64,000 nt of DNA from Tubulanus polymorphus (Eukaryota; Nemertea; Palaeonemertea; Tubulaniformes; Tubulanidae): NCBI RefSeq assembly GCF_964204645.1, contig NC_134030.1:14224447-14288446 (forward strand), in the 5' to 3' direction. The notes beneath the pieces are model-generated. The model was not told the origin of the DNA, did not search any database, and was given only the letters and a program-made list of their open reading frames with translations. The position numbers were made by a program, and so were the translations under genes. Shown here in pieces: positions 12,765-25,919 of the stretch. Each line of letters begins with the position of its first letter. Within the stretch, counting starts at the first letter, position 1.

Positions 12765-12925
12765 AAAAAATAATTCATTAGTGGCAGTAAATGGAATATG
12801 AAATAACTGCCATGTACTTAAGTTATGGTTGACGGGTTGTCACATCTCATCGTTTACTGTGTCGGCTGTCAACGGTCATTTGCTGTTAACACTAACCGCA
12901 GAACGCTAAACGCGCACCATGCCGT
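12765..12925 (+). repeat. dispersed repeat family R4, copy a
   Basis: Resembles 33,960-34,165: shared GACGGGTTG, GTTTACT, TCAACGGTCA and CTGCTGTGAACACT-like blocks in the same order. Non-coding. Confidence 0.55.
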
Positions 12926-12960
12926 GAACTGACTTATCAAGTGAAATTCACTTTCGGATT

Positions 12961-15059
<2,099 letters not shown>

Positions 15060-15060
<1 letters not shown>

Positions 15061-15368
15061 TCAACCGGTCAAACGTACGCATGCAAAACGTTGCACAGAG
15101 AACGATGACGGCGTTGGTGTCACTGAGGCCGGCTGATGATTGTTTGTTTGTCTTTTAGTTTCTTTGGATTTACGTTGTTTGGATCTTGGTTTCCCAAGAC
15201 TAACCCTATTTGATTGTTTATTTAACCTCTCGGCGGTACGGCGTTTGAAGTGTTTCCTGCACACTGTACGAAGCCAGCAGGACTCGAACCCATTTGTCGT
15301 CACTCAGTACTAAGCACTGGATTCAACAGCATCACGCACTATCTCACTGAGCTACCGAGGCCGGTCGA
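15060..15368 (-). mobile_element. tRNA-derived SINE
   Basis: Read on the minus strand it begins with a tRNA-like head (about 15,368 to 15,275). An A box (TAGCTCAGTGAGATAGTGC) sits near 15,355 and a B box (GGGTTCGAGTCC) near 15,285. The acceptor stems do not pair and the spacing between boxes is too long for a tRNA, so it is not a functional tRNA. A body of about 200 bp without coding capacity follows. Head plus body of about 300 bp fits a SINE driven by an internal Pol III promoter. Confidence 0.65.
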
Positions 15369-15745
15369 TTCAATTCCAAAATAAACTACAGCAGTGGCAA
15401 ATAACCATCGTAATGTTGCAATTTACGACAAACAACGTGTAAATTTAATCACTGTTATGGTGTTCAACGCATGGAAAAGATACAAGTTATTTTTCCCGGT
15501 GCGCATTACAAAGTGGATCTGGCCCAATTCGGATATAGCACAGTATAGTGCCTTGGCGTAGAGTTAATAAGTTGTGTGGTTAATGTATCAGCGCATAGAT
15601 ACATTGGCGCATGAATACATTGATAATTGGGTATTAATGCGCGGCAAAGGAACAGTTCATGTACAGGTTGACCGACGACTAGTGACAGTTGACTACTGTT
15701 GGTTGTTTGTTGGTTGGCCCATGGGAGAGATGATAAAGTGCATAT
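15369..15745. other. non-coding DNA between SINE and tandem repeat
   Basis: No domain, RNA gene or clear repeat is seen. Confidence 0.4.
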
Positions 15746-15749
15746 CTCA

Positions 15750-15940
15750 TCCGCTGGTTGACGGTCGACGGATGACACGATGCAATTTTGTCGCCAATTT
15801 ATGTACAAGGATCGTGGTGACAAAAATGAGAGACGATAGAGTGCATAGACCTATATGATCCGTTGGTTGACGGTCGACGGACGACACGTCGAAATGTTGT
15901 CGCCAATGTATGTACAGGGATCGTGGGTTGACTGGTTGAC
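15750..15940 (+). repeat. tandem duplication of about 109 bp
   Basis: GGTTGACGGTCGACGG occurs at about 15,754 and 15,863, followed in both by ACGACACG/ATGACACG, TTGTCGCCAAT and ATGTACA-GGATCGTGG. Two imperfect units lie just downstream of the minus-strand gene at 16 kb. The overlapping open frames on both strands are by-products of the repeat. Confidence 0.7.
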
Positions 15941-16002
15941 GGGTGACCACAAAACACAAACAAACAAAAGAAGTAAATAAACAACGTATTAATGTATTAG
16001 GT

Positions 16003-16008
16003 TTTATT
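16003..16008 (-). terminator. poly(A) signal AATAAA
   Basis: AATAAA on the minus strand, 25 bp past the stop codon of the spliced gene at 16,033-16,670. Position and orientation support that gene model. Confidence 0.65.
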
Positions 16009-16032
16009 AACGAAATGATTACACAATGAAAT

Positions 16033-16670
16033 TTAGTTATCAAAGTCCATTAGTTGGCCAGACACCCGGGTGGTATCCCAGAATTTCGCGGTATAAGTGT
16101 CCTGATTTATTCCGGCTCTTTTAAGCTGCGTCGCATCAGGTGCCAATGTCTCCGGTGCCGGTTTATAGAAAATGTGTCGAGAAGCGTTGCGCATTTTGCG
16201 GTTGGTATACTTACCTAATCCCGCACTCGCTTGTGCTTGTAGTTCAACTGAAATTGGAATAACGCCGAAATAACGATACTGTGGTCAACATAATAATGTG
16301 GATTGCTTAGATTAATTGCGATTGTTGTAAAATGTAAAATAACATGGAATTAATTTGAAGTGAGCATAGCGTACCTACAATTTCTTGAGCTAGAGAGCCT
16401 TCTGTATGTCGCTGTATTTGGCGGCTGTCGACTAAAGGGCCTGGTAAGTGGCATATTGTCCTTACAATGCGATCTCTAAAAGACTTAATTGGTGGAATAC
16501 GGCATGACGATTTTCCTTGATCTCTTGATGTAGCTGTGGCGGCCTAAACGATAAGAATATATAGTAGAAATTGATAATGTATTTATTACACGACATAATG
16601 CAATAAATGTAAACGATTATTATGAAATACTTACGGAAATGAACAAAATCTTTTGTAGACACGTCGACAT
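16033..16670 (-). CDS. unrecognised three-exon host gene, 139 codons
   Basis: Exons on the minus strand: 16,670-16,635 (12 codons from ATG), 16,543-16,375, and 16,247-16,033 (stop TAA). Introns end with consensus borders: C|GTAAGT and TTTAG|GC, then G|GTACGC and TTTCAG|TT. The phases (0 and 1) join into one open frame, which random sequence would rarely give. An upstream ATG at 16,680 would fail to stay open across the first junction, so 16,670 is preferred. The product is basic, with a short hydrophobic N-terminus (MSTCLQKILFIS) that could be an organelle or secretory signal, a PPIKSFRDRI block, and a C-terminal part with YKPAPETLAPDA and GINQDTYTAKFWDT. No family is recognised. Codon use includes many G/C-ending codons, unlike the AT-rich viral element. 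Confidence is high for a spliced coding unit, none for function. Confidence 0.7.
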
Positions 16671-16863
16671 GTTGACACATGGAATGTTGGCCGGAGTGTT
16701 AACGGCTGGCGGTGTCACGGGGTTTTTCATGTGTTTGGTCACGTGGTGTGTTTGGTGTATGAGGTTAATAGATCGTTAATAGTTAATTTGTTGGTTGGTA
16801 GATACGTCCACACGTTGACACATGGAATGTTAAAGGCTGGCGATGTGAATATGTCGACATGAC
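16655..16863. repeat. duplicated 5' segment of the spliced gene
   Basis: The block around the start codon (16,655-16,715) is partly repeated at 16,799-16,863: both have GTTGACACATGGAATGTT followed by a GGCTGGCG-TGT element. It overlaps the first exon and presumed promoter. Confidence 0.55.
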
Positions 16864-16870
16864 AACTTTC

Positions 16871-18370
16871 TTTGGGATACACATAAACCGAACAACGCAG
16901 TAAGCATACGCGAAGGAACTATACTATGCAATACCCTACTTGAGCCGTCTATCTGCCGAGTGCGTAGGGGGCTGCTACCGCCTCGTGCGCAGGGGGCGGA
17001 CAGAGCATCTTAAAGTGAAAACTTATCTTAGAATACAGCCGAACCGATGGAATTTTACAATAAACTGTCAGTCAACTGATTGATGACACAACATGGTTGT
17101 TCTCGGCGTATTTAACAATGATATTTTCCTCCAATAAACAACTGAATAAGATGATCTATCTTTATTGGTGATATCGTATCATGGTGTTAGCCTACCGTTT
17201 ACCGTTTGTTGTTTCGTGTTATTATGAAGTGGTTTTAACTTTAGTAAAGGCGTTCCCGCGAGATCAGATAACTTACCTAACTTACTTCAGTCACGAATAG
17301 GCCTGCCGTTCCATGCTCTGGAAATACGTATTCTGACGCTGAGAATAAATCCCAATTGATCCCATGGCTACTGGCTACTGATAGTTGGAATAACAGGGAT
17401 ATTTAAACACCATGATATCTATAAATCGGAGGTACATACTTTCATGTTTTTTCTATTCAGAAGAGGCCGTTCCCCATTTTTTACTGCCAATGTCAATGCA
17501 GACATATCACTATGCGATTGCTTAACCCGCTCTCATCTACCAGATACCTAACGAGAAAATTGCGATAGAATAACTTTTTGGACCATTAAATCAGAAATCT
17601 GATGACGCTACGTTGTGGGGAATAATTTAAACATTATTTTGAGTCATTTTAAGCTGTTTCTAATATTTTACGTGAACGGAGTTACAATTTGAAGTTACAA
17701 TGGAAATGAAAAGAGTCGACGCAATTTTTTCGTACTACTATTTTAGATCCATTTTACTAGCATTGGCATGACGTCATAGACGTTAACCAATGCTAGTAAG
17801 CTACCAAATTTAGTGGAAATGGTTGCATCCAATCTGTGTAGTAGGTATTGATTAAAAATGCGTTTAATGTATTGTAGATGGTGCCAATTGTTTCATTCTT
17901 TCAGGAATAGTCTGTATTGAGCAAAATGTTGTCTTGCCTATATCGAAAAATACCAAGCAAAGGTTTTCTTTTTAAGGTTTGATCTTGGCACCCAACGGTT
18001 CTAGCCGCAATCGCGCCTCTACCAACTGGAGTATAATTCAGACAGCGTAAATATTCTGTTAACGCACTATACTCAATATATCACTGAATGATATATGTTC
18101 TATTTTCCTTCTCAGTTTCCATGATATTATTATATTTCTAGGCGATGCTCACAAAGAACCATCCGGGGGTAAGTAGTCAAGCGATAGATCCTAATGAAGC
18201 GTTTTTTGAGTCAGAGATGTAAGAGTACTTCCGGTTTTTGACGGAATACCGTTTTATTTTTTCAATTTCCTGGTAGAAAATGCTGTGAAATTGCATCTGA
18301 GAACACTTATGATCTGAGAACACTTACTTAAAACATCTCCTAGCTCCTTCAGTGTGGCGTTTGGATATCG
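16871..18370. other. host non-coding DNA with one hairpin
   Basis: A 13-bp-arm hairpin at 17,754-17,799 (TTACTAGCATTGG / CCAATGCTAGTAA) encloses a perfect CRE palindrome TGACGTCA. Nothing else is recognised. Confidence 0.5.
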
Positions 18371-18377
18371 AATATTT

Positions 18378-18452
18378 AGGGTTTCTGCTGCTCTAACAGA
18401 AACCCCTTATTAATTATGTTGATTATTAGGGTTTCTGCTACTTCGCAGAAAC
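18378..18452. repeat. pair of GGGTTTCTG/CAGAAACCC hairpins
   Basis: Two short stem-loops in tandem with the same stem. Related single stems occur at about 9,478, 20,536 and 32,248 at the ends of repeat family R2, so they probably mark repeat termini. Confidence 0.5.
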
Positions 18453-18469
18453 CGTCTTGTTATTCTCGT

Positions 18470-18830
18470 GATTATTACCTTTTCCACTTTCCAGCCAACT
18501 TTTTTCATAAAATGTATCTCCTCTCAGATTCGACTACTAACAGCTTATAAACGCAATTTTAAATTCTCAGAAATATAACTCAACGTCTGACCATTTCGAA
18601 TTTGCGTATAGTAATTTATTATGACTTGATCTCGTGTTGTTACCTGGTCTAAACAGCGACAAGTATAACGCAAAGCATTATCATCCATTGATAAAAGTAC
18701 ATCCCGAAAAGCCTACAAATTACTGGACGACCTCGAGCGTCAACTTCAACCGTAAAACACGGATTCAAACTTACAATCAGTCCAGATCCGTCATTTACCG
18801 CGAACAATATTCAGCCGTCAATCTCATCCC
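18470..18830 (+). repeat. dispersed repeat family R3, copy a
   Basis: Matches pieces at 21,405-21,550 and 22,415-22,650: CTTTCCAGCCAA, CTCAGATTCGAC, CGTCTGACCATTTCGA and CTAAACAGCGACAAG in the same order. A short CT run lies just after it (about 18,866-18,882). Non-coding. Confidence 0.7.
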
Positions 18831-19929
18831 GTCATTATTTTTCATTGTCTTTCTTTGTTTTTTCTCTCTCTCTCTCTCTCTTCTTTTTTTTTGCTTTTCA
18901 AGGGTGCTTGCTATAGCGGCCTTTTGGCTTTTGCTTGGCCCTCAAAAGAAAGCCTTCTTAATTTTATTTTTGTTCTGTTTATCAATATTCTTATAACATG
19001 CTTTCTAATGAAATAATTTGAAATTGATATTGAATTGAGCCGGTACGCAACAAGTGTCTTATTAATGAAACAACATGGCGGATGGTTGAAATCATTTTCG
19101 GCTTCAATTTATCGCAAATTCATGGCGAGTTTTAGGACTTTAATGAACTATGATCCCTAAAATGAATCAATTGATTAATTCTATTCGTAAATCAATTTAC
19201 GTTAGCTACATTTCCTGAAGATTTCTGGCACAAATCAACGTAATATGGACAGAAATTTTAGGGATTTTCGTATGGAATTTTACTTCCGCGTTCACTTGAC
19301 GACTCGGATCGATAACAACGTCAGCAGAGTTTATGAAATTTAAGGTGAGAATCCATTAACCAGGGAATATTGGACATGATTTCTTGGTCTAACTACAATT
19401 AAGGTCCCCATTCCTCTGGGTGGTACAATGATATGAGTAAATGGTAGCTACCATCGTTGGCTACCTACGTAATGCCTAGCTTTTTGGGGGGACACACCTA
19501 AAATAGATTTAGGCCCTTAATGTAGTGTGTAGAGCCAGTGGAAAGTAGTAAATTAAGGGGCTGGTTTACACTTGAGGTATATGACTACGGTATTTATTTC
19601 GATTACTTTCTTTCCAGCTATTATTCGTGGAATGAACTGGTTACTACGGTCTTCAATTCATTTGCGGATTCTTGCAGCTAGTGGGAATATATTCAAACCA
19701 CAGTGCTGTCTCAGATGCTGTAAGTACTTGACGTTTTGTGTAATCTAATGCCATGTTTGAAATATTTGGATCAGTAATCCGTCGTGCTGACGTACATGCA
19801 GAATCGGATTCATTGTTATTATGGGATAATAATTCATGGGCATCAATAGTCCTACGATATACCCTTGATATGAAGCTATTTTTTTTCAGAGACTTGTTTT
19901 GTAGTAAACCGAATAGCCCTGTAAAGCTG

Positions 19930-20575
19930 CAGCAATAACGGTTTTTCTGACATTTTACATACACGTGACCTGAAGGGATTCATTGCTTTGGATTCCATCA
20001 GATATTAATTTATAATAACATTGATAATAGTGCTTTATTGGCGATCTACAACTTTACATATGTATGTATTCAAATATTTCAATAAAAAGATGTCTTTTAT
20101 TGAAATAACAGATATATTTTCCTATCTCTGTTGAACGTCAACTCATCAGAATAAGATTGAGTTCTTGATAGAACAAATCAAGATCTTTAGTGAAGTGATA
20201 TTATCAAAATGCTTCACGAATGCATGTTGAAATCAATTAGTATTTATTGAGTACAGGTGGTTTAATTCAGTTTCAAAGCTGTATCATATCAAAAACATGG
20301 TATAAGCACATATACACGTAAGTGCCATATGCCAACGGGTATAATTAGTTTATGCAAATCCCAACGGAACTATGAAAGCGCCAGTCAATTAAGGAACATC
20401 AGTACTTTTTACGTGGTAGCCTTTGTGGATCCAAATATCGCGGATGTGTCGCGCTCCTTCAAAATAGTTGCATGTTATACTGATAAGAATCATTTTGGTG
20501 AAATCTTTGGTGAATCACATTTAAACCAGCAAGGCAGAAACCCGTTGTCGCTGCTTTGCAGCTATATTCATTATC
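19930..20575 (+). repeat. dispersed repeat family R2, copy a
   Basis: Similar to 31,670-32,280 over about 600 bp: TTCTGACATTTTACATACA, GTGCTTTATTGGCGATCTAC, GCTTCACGAATGCATGTT and TTTTTACGTGGTAGCC are shared. It abuts R1 copy b at its right end. Confidence 0.8.
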
Positions 20576-20578
20576 TTT

Positions 20579-21255
20579 AGAGCTAAGGCTCTTTGACTGT
20601 GCAACTGAGCATATGTTCATGCAAATCATTCATTAGAGCATTATCCATTCTCCAACCCCTAAGAAGCTGAACTTTGAAAGAGTGCCTCGTTAAAATTCAT
20701 ATGAGCTTTTTCGCAAAAATCTGATCTAAAAAATATCTGTTTTTAAAAGCCAATCAGAAAGCAAAGACTCCTCTATGATTGGCCTAGCCACAGAGATCAG
20801 CAGGTACTCACGTGAACCCGCAGTATTGACGTCTACCGTTTTACTTCCGAGTTATATTTTGAGATCTAAAATTATATTGCAATATCGATTTCTGTGAAAT
20901 CTTTAGTTAAGTTGTTTTTGGGAGGAGTAATTTGTACCACACTAAATATCATTGACATTTGTGCATAAATAGCTTTTTCTTAAATCGGATGGATGACCTT
21001 GATATGCTAATTAGCCATGTGCTCAAACTGCAAATTCAATCAAATTTTATTCTGCAAGAAAAATATCAAATCCAATTCAATTTTGCCCTATTGCACAAGG
21101 TAAAACAGCAAATCCAATTCAATTGAGCAAATTTCAGAAAATTCTATTCTATTCCGCATTCAAATCACTAAGACCAAGGGAAAGGATTTATCTGAGGTGT
21201 TTGTCCCTGCCAGCTCCAGTCGCTGTCTGTGCTACTTATGAAAGTACGATTGAAT
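20579..21255 (+). repeat. dispersed repeat family R1, copy b
   Basis: Second copy of the repeat at 7,405-8,065, same orientation, moderately diverged. Confidence 0.75.
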
Positions 21256-21404
21256 TGTGTAAATTATTTGCCTGGGTTTGACTAGTCTATCGAGCTGGGA
21301 GTGTATTTGGACAAATTTAACCCACATAATGCATCATTCGCCATCTTATGAAAAGCTGACAGGCTGGTCATAGCGCCCCTTTTGGTTCTTGTTATTATTA
21401 CAAT

Positions 21405-21550
21405 TTTTATTTCTTTTCCACTTTCCAGCCAAAAATTTTTCATTAAATCTTACTCCTCTCAGATTCGACCACTAACAGCTTAAAACGTAGTTTTTTATTT
21501 CTGTCAGATATATTAACCAGCGTCTGACCATTTCGATTCTGCGTATTGTA
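21405..21550 (+). repeat. dispersed repeat family R3, fragment b
   Basis: Partial copy of 18,470-18,830, interrupted on the right by the foldback element starting at about 21,588. Confidence 0.65.
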
Positions 21551-21587
21551 ATTCTCGTGATTATTAACAGCTTATCAATGTAATTGT

Positions 21588-22412
21588 CAATACAGGATAT
21601 CGACAAATTCAAGTTCTGGAATTACTCGTTTGATGGCGCTTGTCAGAACCGGAAATTGGAACCTATATCCGCCATGTTCTAGTTCAGTTGCAATAAAAAT
21701 CTCTCGCTTCAAGTTTTTAGTTAGCAATATTTTATTTACTATGATCGGCACGCGTAATCCTTTAAGTGTGATATCCTGACAACGTGTTGAATTCGATAAA
21801 ACCTCACTTCGAACGCTAAATATCACTAAAAATGTCAAAAAATTACCAAGAATCACAAATTTAGCGAAGACGCTCGAAGCAGCTAACGGAAGTAAAGACT
21901 GGCGCCTGATGTCATCACTTTGTTGTTGAGTTCAAGACTCTAAGGTGAATTTATTGTGGGCTACACTGATAAATATGAAATAATATTATGAAATAAAATT
22001 GATTTTTGAAGGACTACACTCGTAGATTCATAATAAAAATATGAAAAATACCAGGACTCGAACCTAAAATCAAAATTGGGCTATCAAGTGCTGCCACCAT
22101 GTGCTACCTGGCAACCAGTCTTTACATCGTCAGCTGTTGCAAAATGTTTTTTGATAATTTTAGGACATTTATAGTGATTTCTATTCTAGCCTTTACAGTG
22201 AGGTTTTATCATAACCAGCGTAACGGCAGGTTATCATATTTAAAGGATTACGCGTGAAGATATATAGTAAGTAGAATATCGCTGATTGAAAACTTGAAGC
22301 GAGAGATTTTCATGGCAAATGAACTAGAGCATGGCGGATTTAGGTTCCAATTTCCGGTTCTGCCTAGCGCCATCAAACGAGTAATTCAAGAACTTGAATT
22401 TGTCGATATCCC
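21588..22412. mobile_element. foldback element with about 300-bp inverted arms
   Basis: 21,588-21,900 and 22,115-22,412 are reverse complements with moderate divergence, for example ATATCGACAAATTCAAGTTC at the left outer edge. Each arm keeps a short open frame (left minus, right plus) that is a mirror image of the other, so these frames should not be read as genes. The loop holds a tRNA-like segment. It lies between two pieces of repeat family R3, suggesting insertion into an older R3 copy. Confidence 0.75.
22040..22125 (-). repeat. tRNA-like / SINE head in foldback loop
   Basis: On the minus strand, GGTAGCACATGGTGGCAGC (A-box-like) is followed after about 40 nt by GGTTCGAGTCCTGG (B box). 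The stems do not pair properly, so it is a tRNA relic rather than a working gene. Confidence 0.5.
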
Positions 22413-22414
22413 GT

Positions 22415-22660
22415 ATTCTGAGAGAAATATAACTCGGCGTCTGACCATTTCGAATTTGCGTATAGTAATTTATTATGAATAAATCCCACGTAATTTCCGG
22501 GTCTAAACAGCGACAAGAATGTCGCAAAGAAGTTTCATCCGTTGATTGTGAAGTGCACCCAGAAAAAAAGACTAAAATTACCGGACGACCTTGAACGTCA
22601 ACTCAACCGTCAATCGCGGATTCGGAAGCCATTCTGGTACATCAATACTTTTTACGTGGT
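22415..22660 (+). repeat. dispersed repeat family R3, fragment c
   Basis: Third copy, ending in the ACTTTTTACGTGGTAGCC block that also occurs in R2 at 20,405 and 32,100, where it is interrupted here by a MITE. Confidence 0.65.
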
Positions 22661-22666
22661 AGCCCT

Positions 22667-23242
22667 GGGAGCGTTCATAAATTACGTACCTCCATTGGGG
22701 GAGGGGGGTTTACTGATTTTTGGTACAAAGTGGTACATGGGGGGAGGGGGGTCAGCAAAGAAGGTACGTACTTTGAGGGAGGGGGGTATTAATCAATCTT
22801 GGTACGTACTTACGTACTTTATGTACCAAACTCAAATGAAAATAGCCGTTGGTGTTTTATCGGCTTTTAGTACCGGGTATATAAAATCAATAAACAACAA
22901 TACTTGATTAATTCTTTTGTTGCGTCATTTATTTAATATCGGAATTTTGTTCTAAACAAAATGTCGAGGTACCACTTGTAGTAGACTTCAACTGGGATTT
23001 ACCCAATACCGGGTACCCGGTATCGATATTTCACGCACTTGTTGGTACATCATTAATGAAATCAGGTATTTATATATTTTTTTTGATTTGTGTTCTTTGC
23101 ATCAATATAATTGGGGGGTGGTCATGGGTGCGATGGTACGTACCTAAGAGGGGGGTCAGTGAATTTGGTACAAAGGTGGTACAAGGGGGAGGGTGGTCAG
23201 AAAAACGGGAGATTTTGAGGTACGTAATTTGTGAACGCTCCC
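22667..23242. mobile_element. 576-bp MITE with G-rich ends
   Basis: Terminal inverted repeats of about 24 bp: GGGAGCGTTCATAAATTACG at the left and its complement with one mismatch at the right. Inside both ends are runs of five to seven G (GGGGGAGGGGGG type) and repeated GGTACAAAG-TGGTACA blocks. No transposase, so it is non-autonomous. Two uninterrupted versions of the host site exist in the window, at about 20,405-20,430 and 32,100-32,130. Confidence 0.75.
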
Positions 23243-23357
23243 TGTAGCTGGATCCACGTGTTGACCCAGGTTGCGCTTCTTGGTCCTTTATGGACTGATC
23301 AGAATTATTTATGGATATGACATTGAATTGAACAAGCTCATTGATTATCATGTGTAA

Positions 23358-23455
23358 AGCGGTCTTAAATCTTTAGACTGGTCTTAAGTTGTTATATTGG
23401 CAATACAACTACGACGGTCTTAGACTGGTCTTAAGTCTGAGCCCTAACTATGGAC
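23358..23455. mobile_element. fragment of GACTTAAG-type MITE
   Basis: Repeated GACTGGTCTTAAGT blocks like those of the MITE at 36,375-36,527. The ends are poorly defined. Confidence 0.4.
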
Positions 23456-23499
23456 TATTCCCGTTAGTTATTAAGGTCCTAGGCACCTAGTTTTGGGTA

Positions 23500-25232
23500 C
23501 TCGCTGGGTCCGTACTGTTGAATTTTTTATTTAAATATTTACTGCGATAATGCGCGCTGGTGAAGTTGTAAACATTGATATCGTCTTTCCGCCGATAATT
23601 CAACTTGAATTATTGCTTTATCTCATTCAAAAGTTCGTTATTCTAACAACCTTTAATCTAAGTTTTCAGGATATCTAAATATCTTTATAATGTATCTATA
23701 TAATAATCTATGTTTTTTACCGTTCTCAACGATCTTTATTAGTTTTCAAGTAATAGCGAGCCAAACTTCAAAAACACATTTTCTTGGGTCTCATGCGTGC
23801 ATCTTTTGATAAGGAAATTTCAAAATTTTACTGGTCCCTACTTTGTTAGAGAATCCAAACTTTATGAAAATAAGGGCACCTATATATCCGAAAAATGGTT
23901 AACACAGATATATTTTATCTAAGATTAGTCAAAATAAAAATAAACGAAATAATCCAGGTGTTAAGCCTAGCGCACATCGACACTGCGATTGGAGACAACT
24001 AGTTGCTACCGAACGATTACCCCGCGCACATCGAAATCTAGTTACAACCGGTCAGTTGCAGCAACTGCATGGCGCGTGTCGATCGTCGAAATCCAGAGCG
24101 CGCACATTGACGGATATGACTGCGATTGAGTACAACCAGTTGCTCAAAAGTAGAACATGGGCAACTGGCTGGAACTGGAGATAGATCGACGCTTACCAAT
24201 CGTAAGCTCGCTCACATCGACACATTCAAGCAACTGATCGTATCCAGCCAGTTCCTCTCATGCGCCGAAAACTGCCTTGCAACTAGTTGTCTCCAATCGC
24301 AGTGTCGATGTGCGCTAGGCTTTACGCTCTAACCAGCTTCGTAGGTTCACTACAACAAAAATTGTCATTATTTCCTTCGTGCATGTGTCATTCGATTCCA
24401 AAACGACACGTAACGCAATATACCGTGAAACTTGATGTATAATATTGGCGGGAGACGAATGAAACTTCAATGCCTGACACTAGAAAACCTATTTCTACAT
24501 TTTTACTATCTTGGGAGAGGGTCCAGAAGGACATTCCGCGGATTAAGCCTACTATTATGGTTATCCTCGGTGTCGAAACAAGTACATCCAAAATGATGTA
24601 ATTTACAAGAGGATGATGGTTAGATTTGCAGGTTTTGACGGTCTTAATGGGAAGGCAGAAGTCAGGACTACCGACCCCCAACATCTAGATCTGTCCATTT
24701 TTTACTAGAACATATATCTTTATTTATCAATGTTCGGACGGATACCTAGGTGCCCTTGTTTCCATAGTTACCGGAGATTTTGATTTCAACAAAGTATGGA
24801 CCGGTAAAATTGTGAAATTTCGTCATGTAAAGATGTACGCATGGGGCCAAAGAAAACGTGTTTGGGAAGTTTGACTCGCTATTACTTAAAAACTAATGAA
24901 GAGAATTGAGAATGGTGAAATAAATTTTCAAAAAACTACATATAGATGTCTATTGTGCCTGAAAACTTCATGTACATTAAAATTTGTTAAAATTACGACG
25001 TTATGAAATTAGTGAACAACAATTCAAGCTGAATTATCAGGAAGACGATATAATTGTTTATCAGCGCGCATTGTTGCAATAACTTTAAGAATGGGTAATA
25101 TCATTATTAGCCGAGTTCATCGATATTTTTATTTCGTTTCTATCTTGGTCCAATCCAGAAATGAACGAAACAAAACAATTAAACAAGGGAAAAAATAGGG
25201 ACAAAAATTCAACAATTCGGACCCAGCAGGTA
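23500..25232. mobile_element. 1.7-kb DNA transposon remnant with long inverted ends
   Basis: About 390 bp at the left (23,503-23,895) is the reverse complement of the right end (about 24,740-25,228). The outer edges read GCTGGGTCCG..TTGAATTTTT in both, and the inner part shares CGAGCCAAACTTC / CGAGTCAAACTTC and GGGCACCTA. There is no coding capacity for a transposase, so it is a non-autonomous or deleted copy. A second MITE is nested in it. Confidence 0.75.
23964..24321. mobile_element. 358-bp MITE with TTA target duplication
   Basis: Inverted ends of about 44 bp, virtually identical (AGCCTAGCGCACATCGACAC and complement). Flanked by TTA at 23,961-23,963 and 24,322-24,324. TWA target duplications are typical of PIF/Harbinger elements, so that superfamily is a reasonable guess. 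The interior has further CGCGCACATCG / GCAACTGG subrepeats. A relative without clear ends lies at 27,180-27,370. Confidence 0.75.
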
Positions 25233-25381
25233 TTCTTAAAACATGGCAAACCTGTTAAAAGACTTATTGTTTCAACACCAAACCAGCTGGCCTATGGAAT
25301 TCCCAGCAGGTATTCTTAAAACATGGCAAACCTGTTAAAAGACTTATTGCTTCAACACCAAACCAGCTGGCCTATGGAATT
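25222..25381 (+). repeat. 80-bp perfect-looking tandem duplication
   Basis: Two head-to-tail copies starting CCCAGCAGGTATTCTTAAAA, period 80, with one difference (TTGT versus TTGC). It begins exactly at the right edge of the 1.7-kb transposon remnant and includes its last bases. Confidence 0.9.
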
Positions 25382-25919
25382 CTTATCATGTTTATCACAG
25401 GGGCATGTGGGCATGTAGATGTGTAGACCTTTAGCGCTCCTAGGGATTGGTTGCGGTGGAGGCCTGCCAGGTATAGTTAATGTAATTAGATTATCAACAC
25501 CTTAAAGTAGTCAGTTTTACTTAAGGACCGCGTCATTTGTAATTATAGTTGCTTCATCCTTTCTAAACCCGACATACTCCGGGGAAAAGCAATGTTTGTT
25601 TGTCCGTTAATTGAAGTGAACTGAAAAAAACTTTTGGTCAAATGAAAACATTCGATTGGCAAGCCCAAAAATATTTGTACCCTTCACTTTCCACCACCGA
25701 ATTCAGAATTGGATACAGGATTCGGCGCTGCAGACGCAACGCCCAACGTCTGCGGTACTCCCCAGATAGATTTGTAAAAAAAGTGTTAAAACATATTCGG
25801 GTTGAGTCTTAAGTATAGGGCCTAGATTGTACTGTAACAGTAAGACAGTTCTAAGTGTTAATTTTATTGAACGTGGATATGAAAATTGGTAAATATAAAC
25901 TTCTATGTTTGTTTATTAT
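25382..25919. other. host non-coding DNA
   Basis: No feature recognised. Confidence 0.45.

Noticed and set aside
15275-15368. Functional tRNA gene
   Set aside because: A and B boxes are present but the acceptor stem does not pair and the box spacing is too long; it is a SINE head.
15506-16043. Overlapping frames of about 100 codons on both strands
   Set aside because: They arise from the 109-bp duplication and lie past the poly(A) signal of the spliced gene.
21587-22482. Two related 62-89 codon frames with ATELEHGG / ANELEHGG
   Set aside because: They are the two arms of one foldback repeat read in opposite directions.
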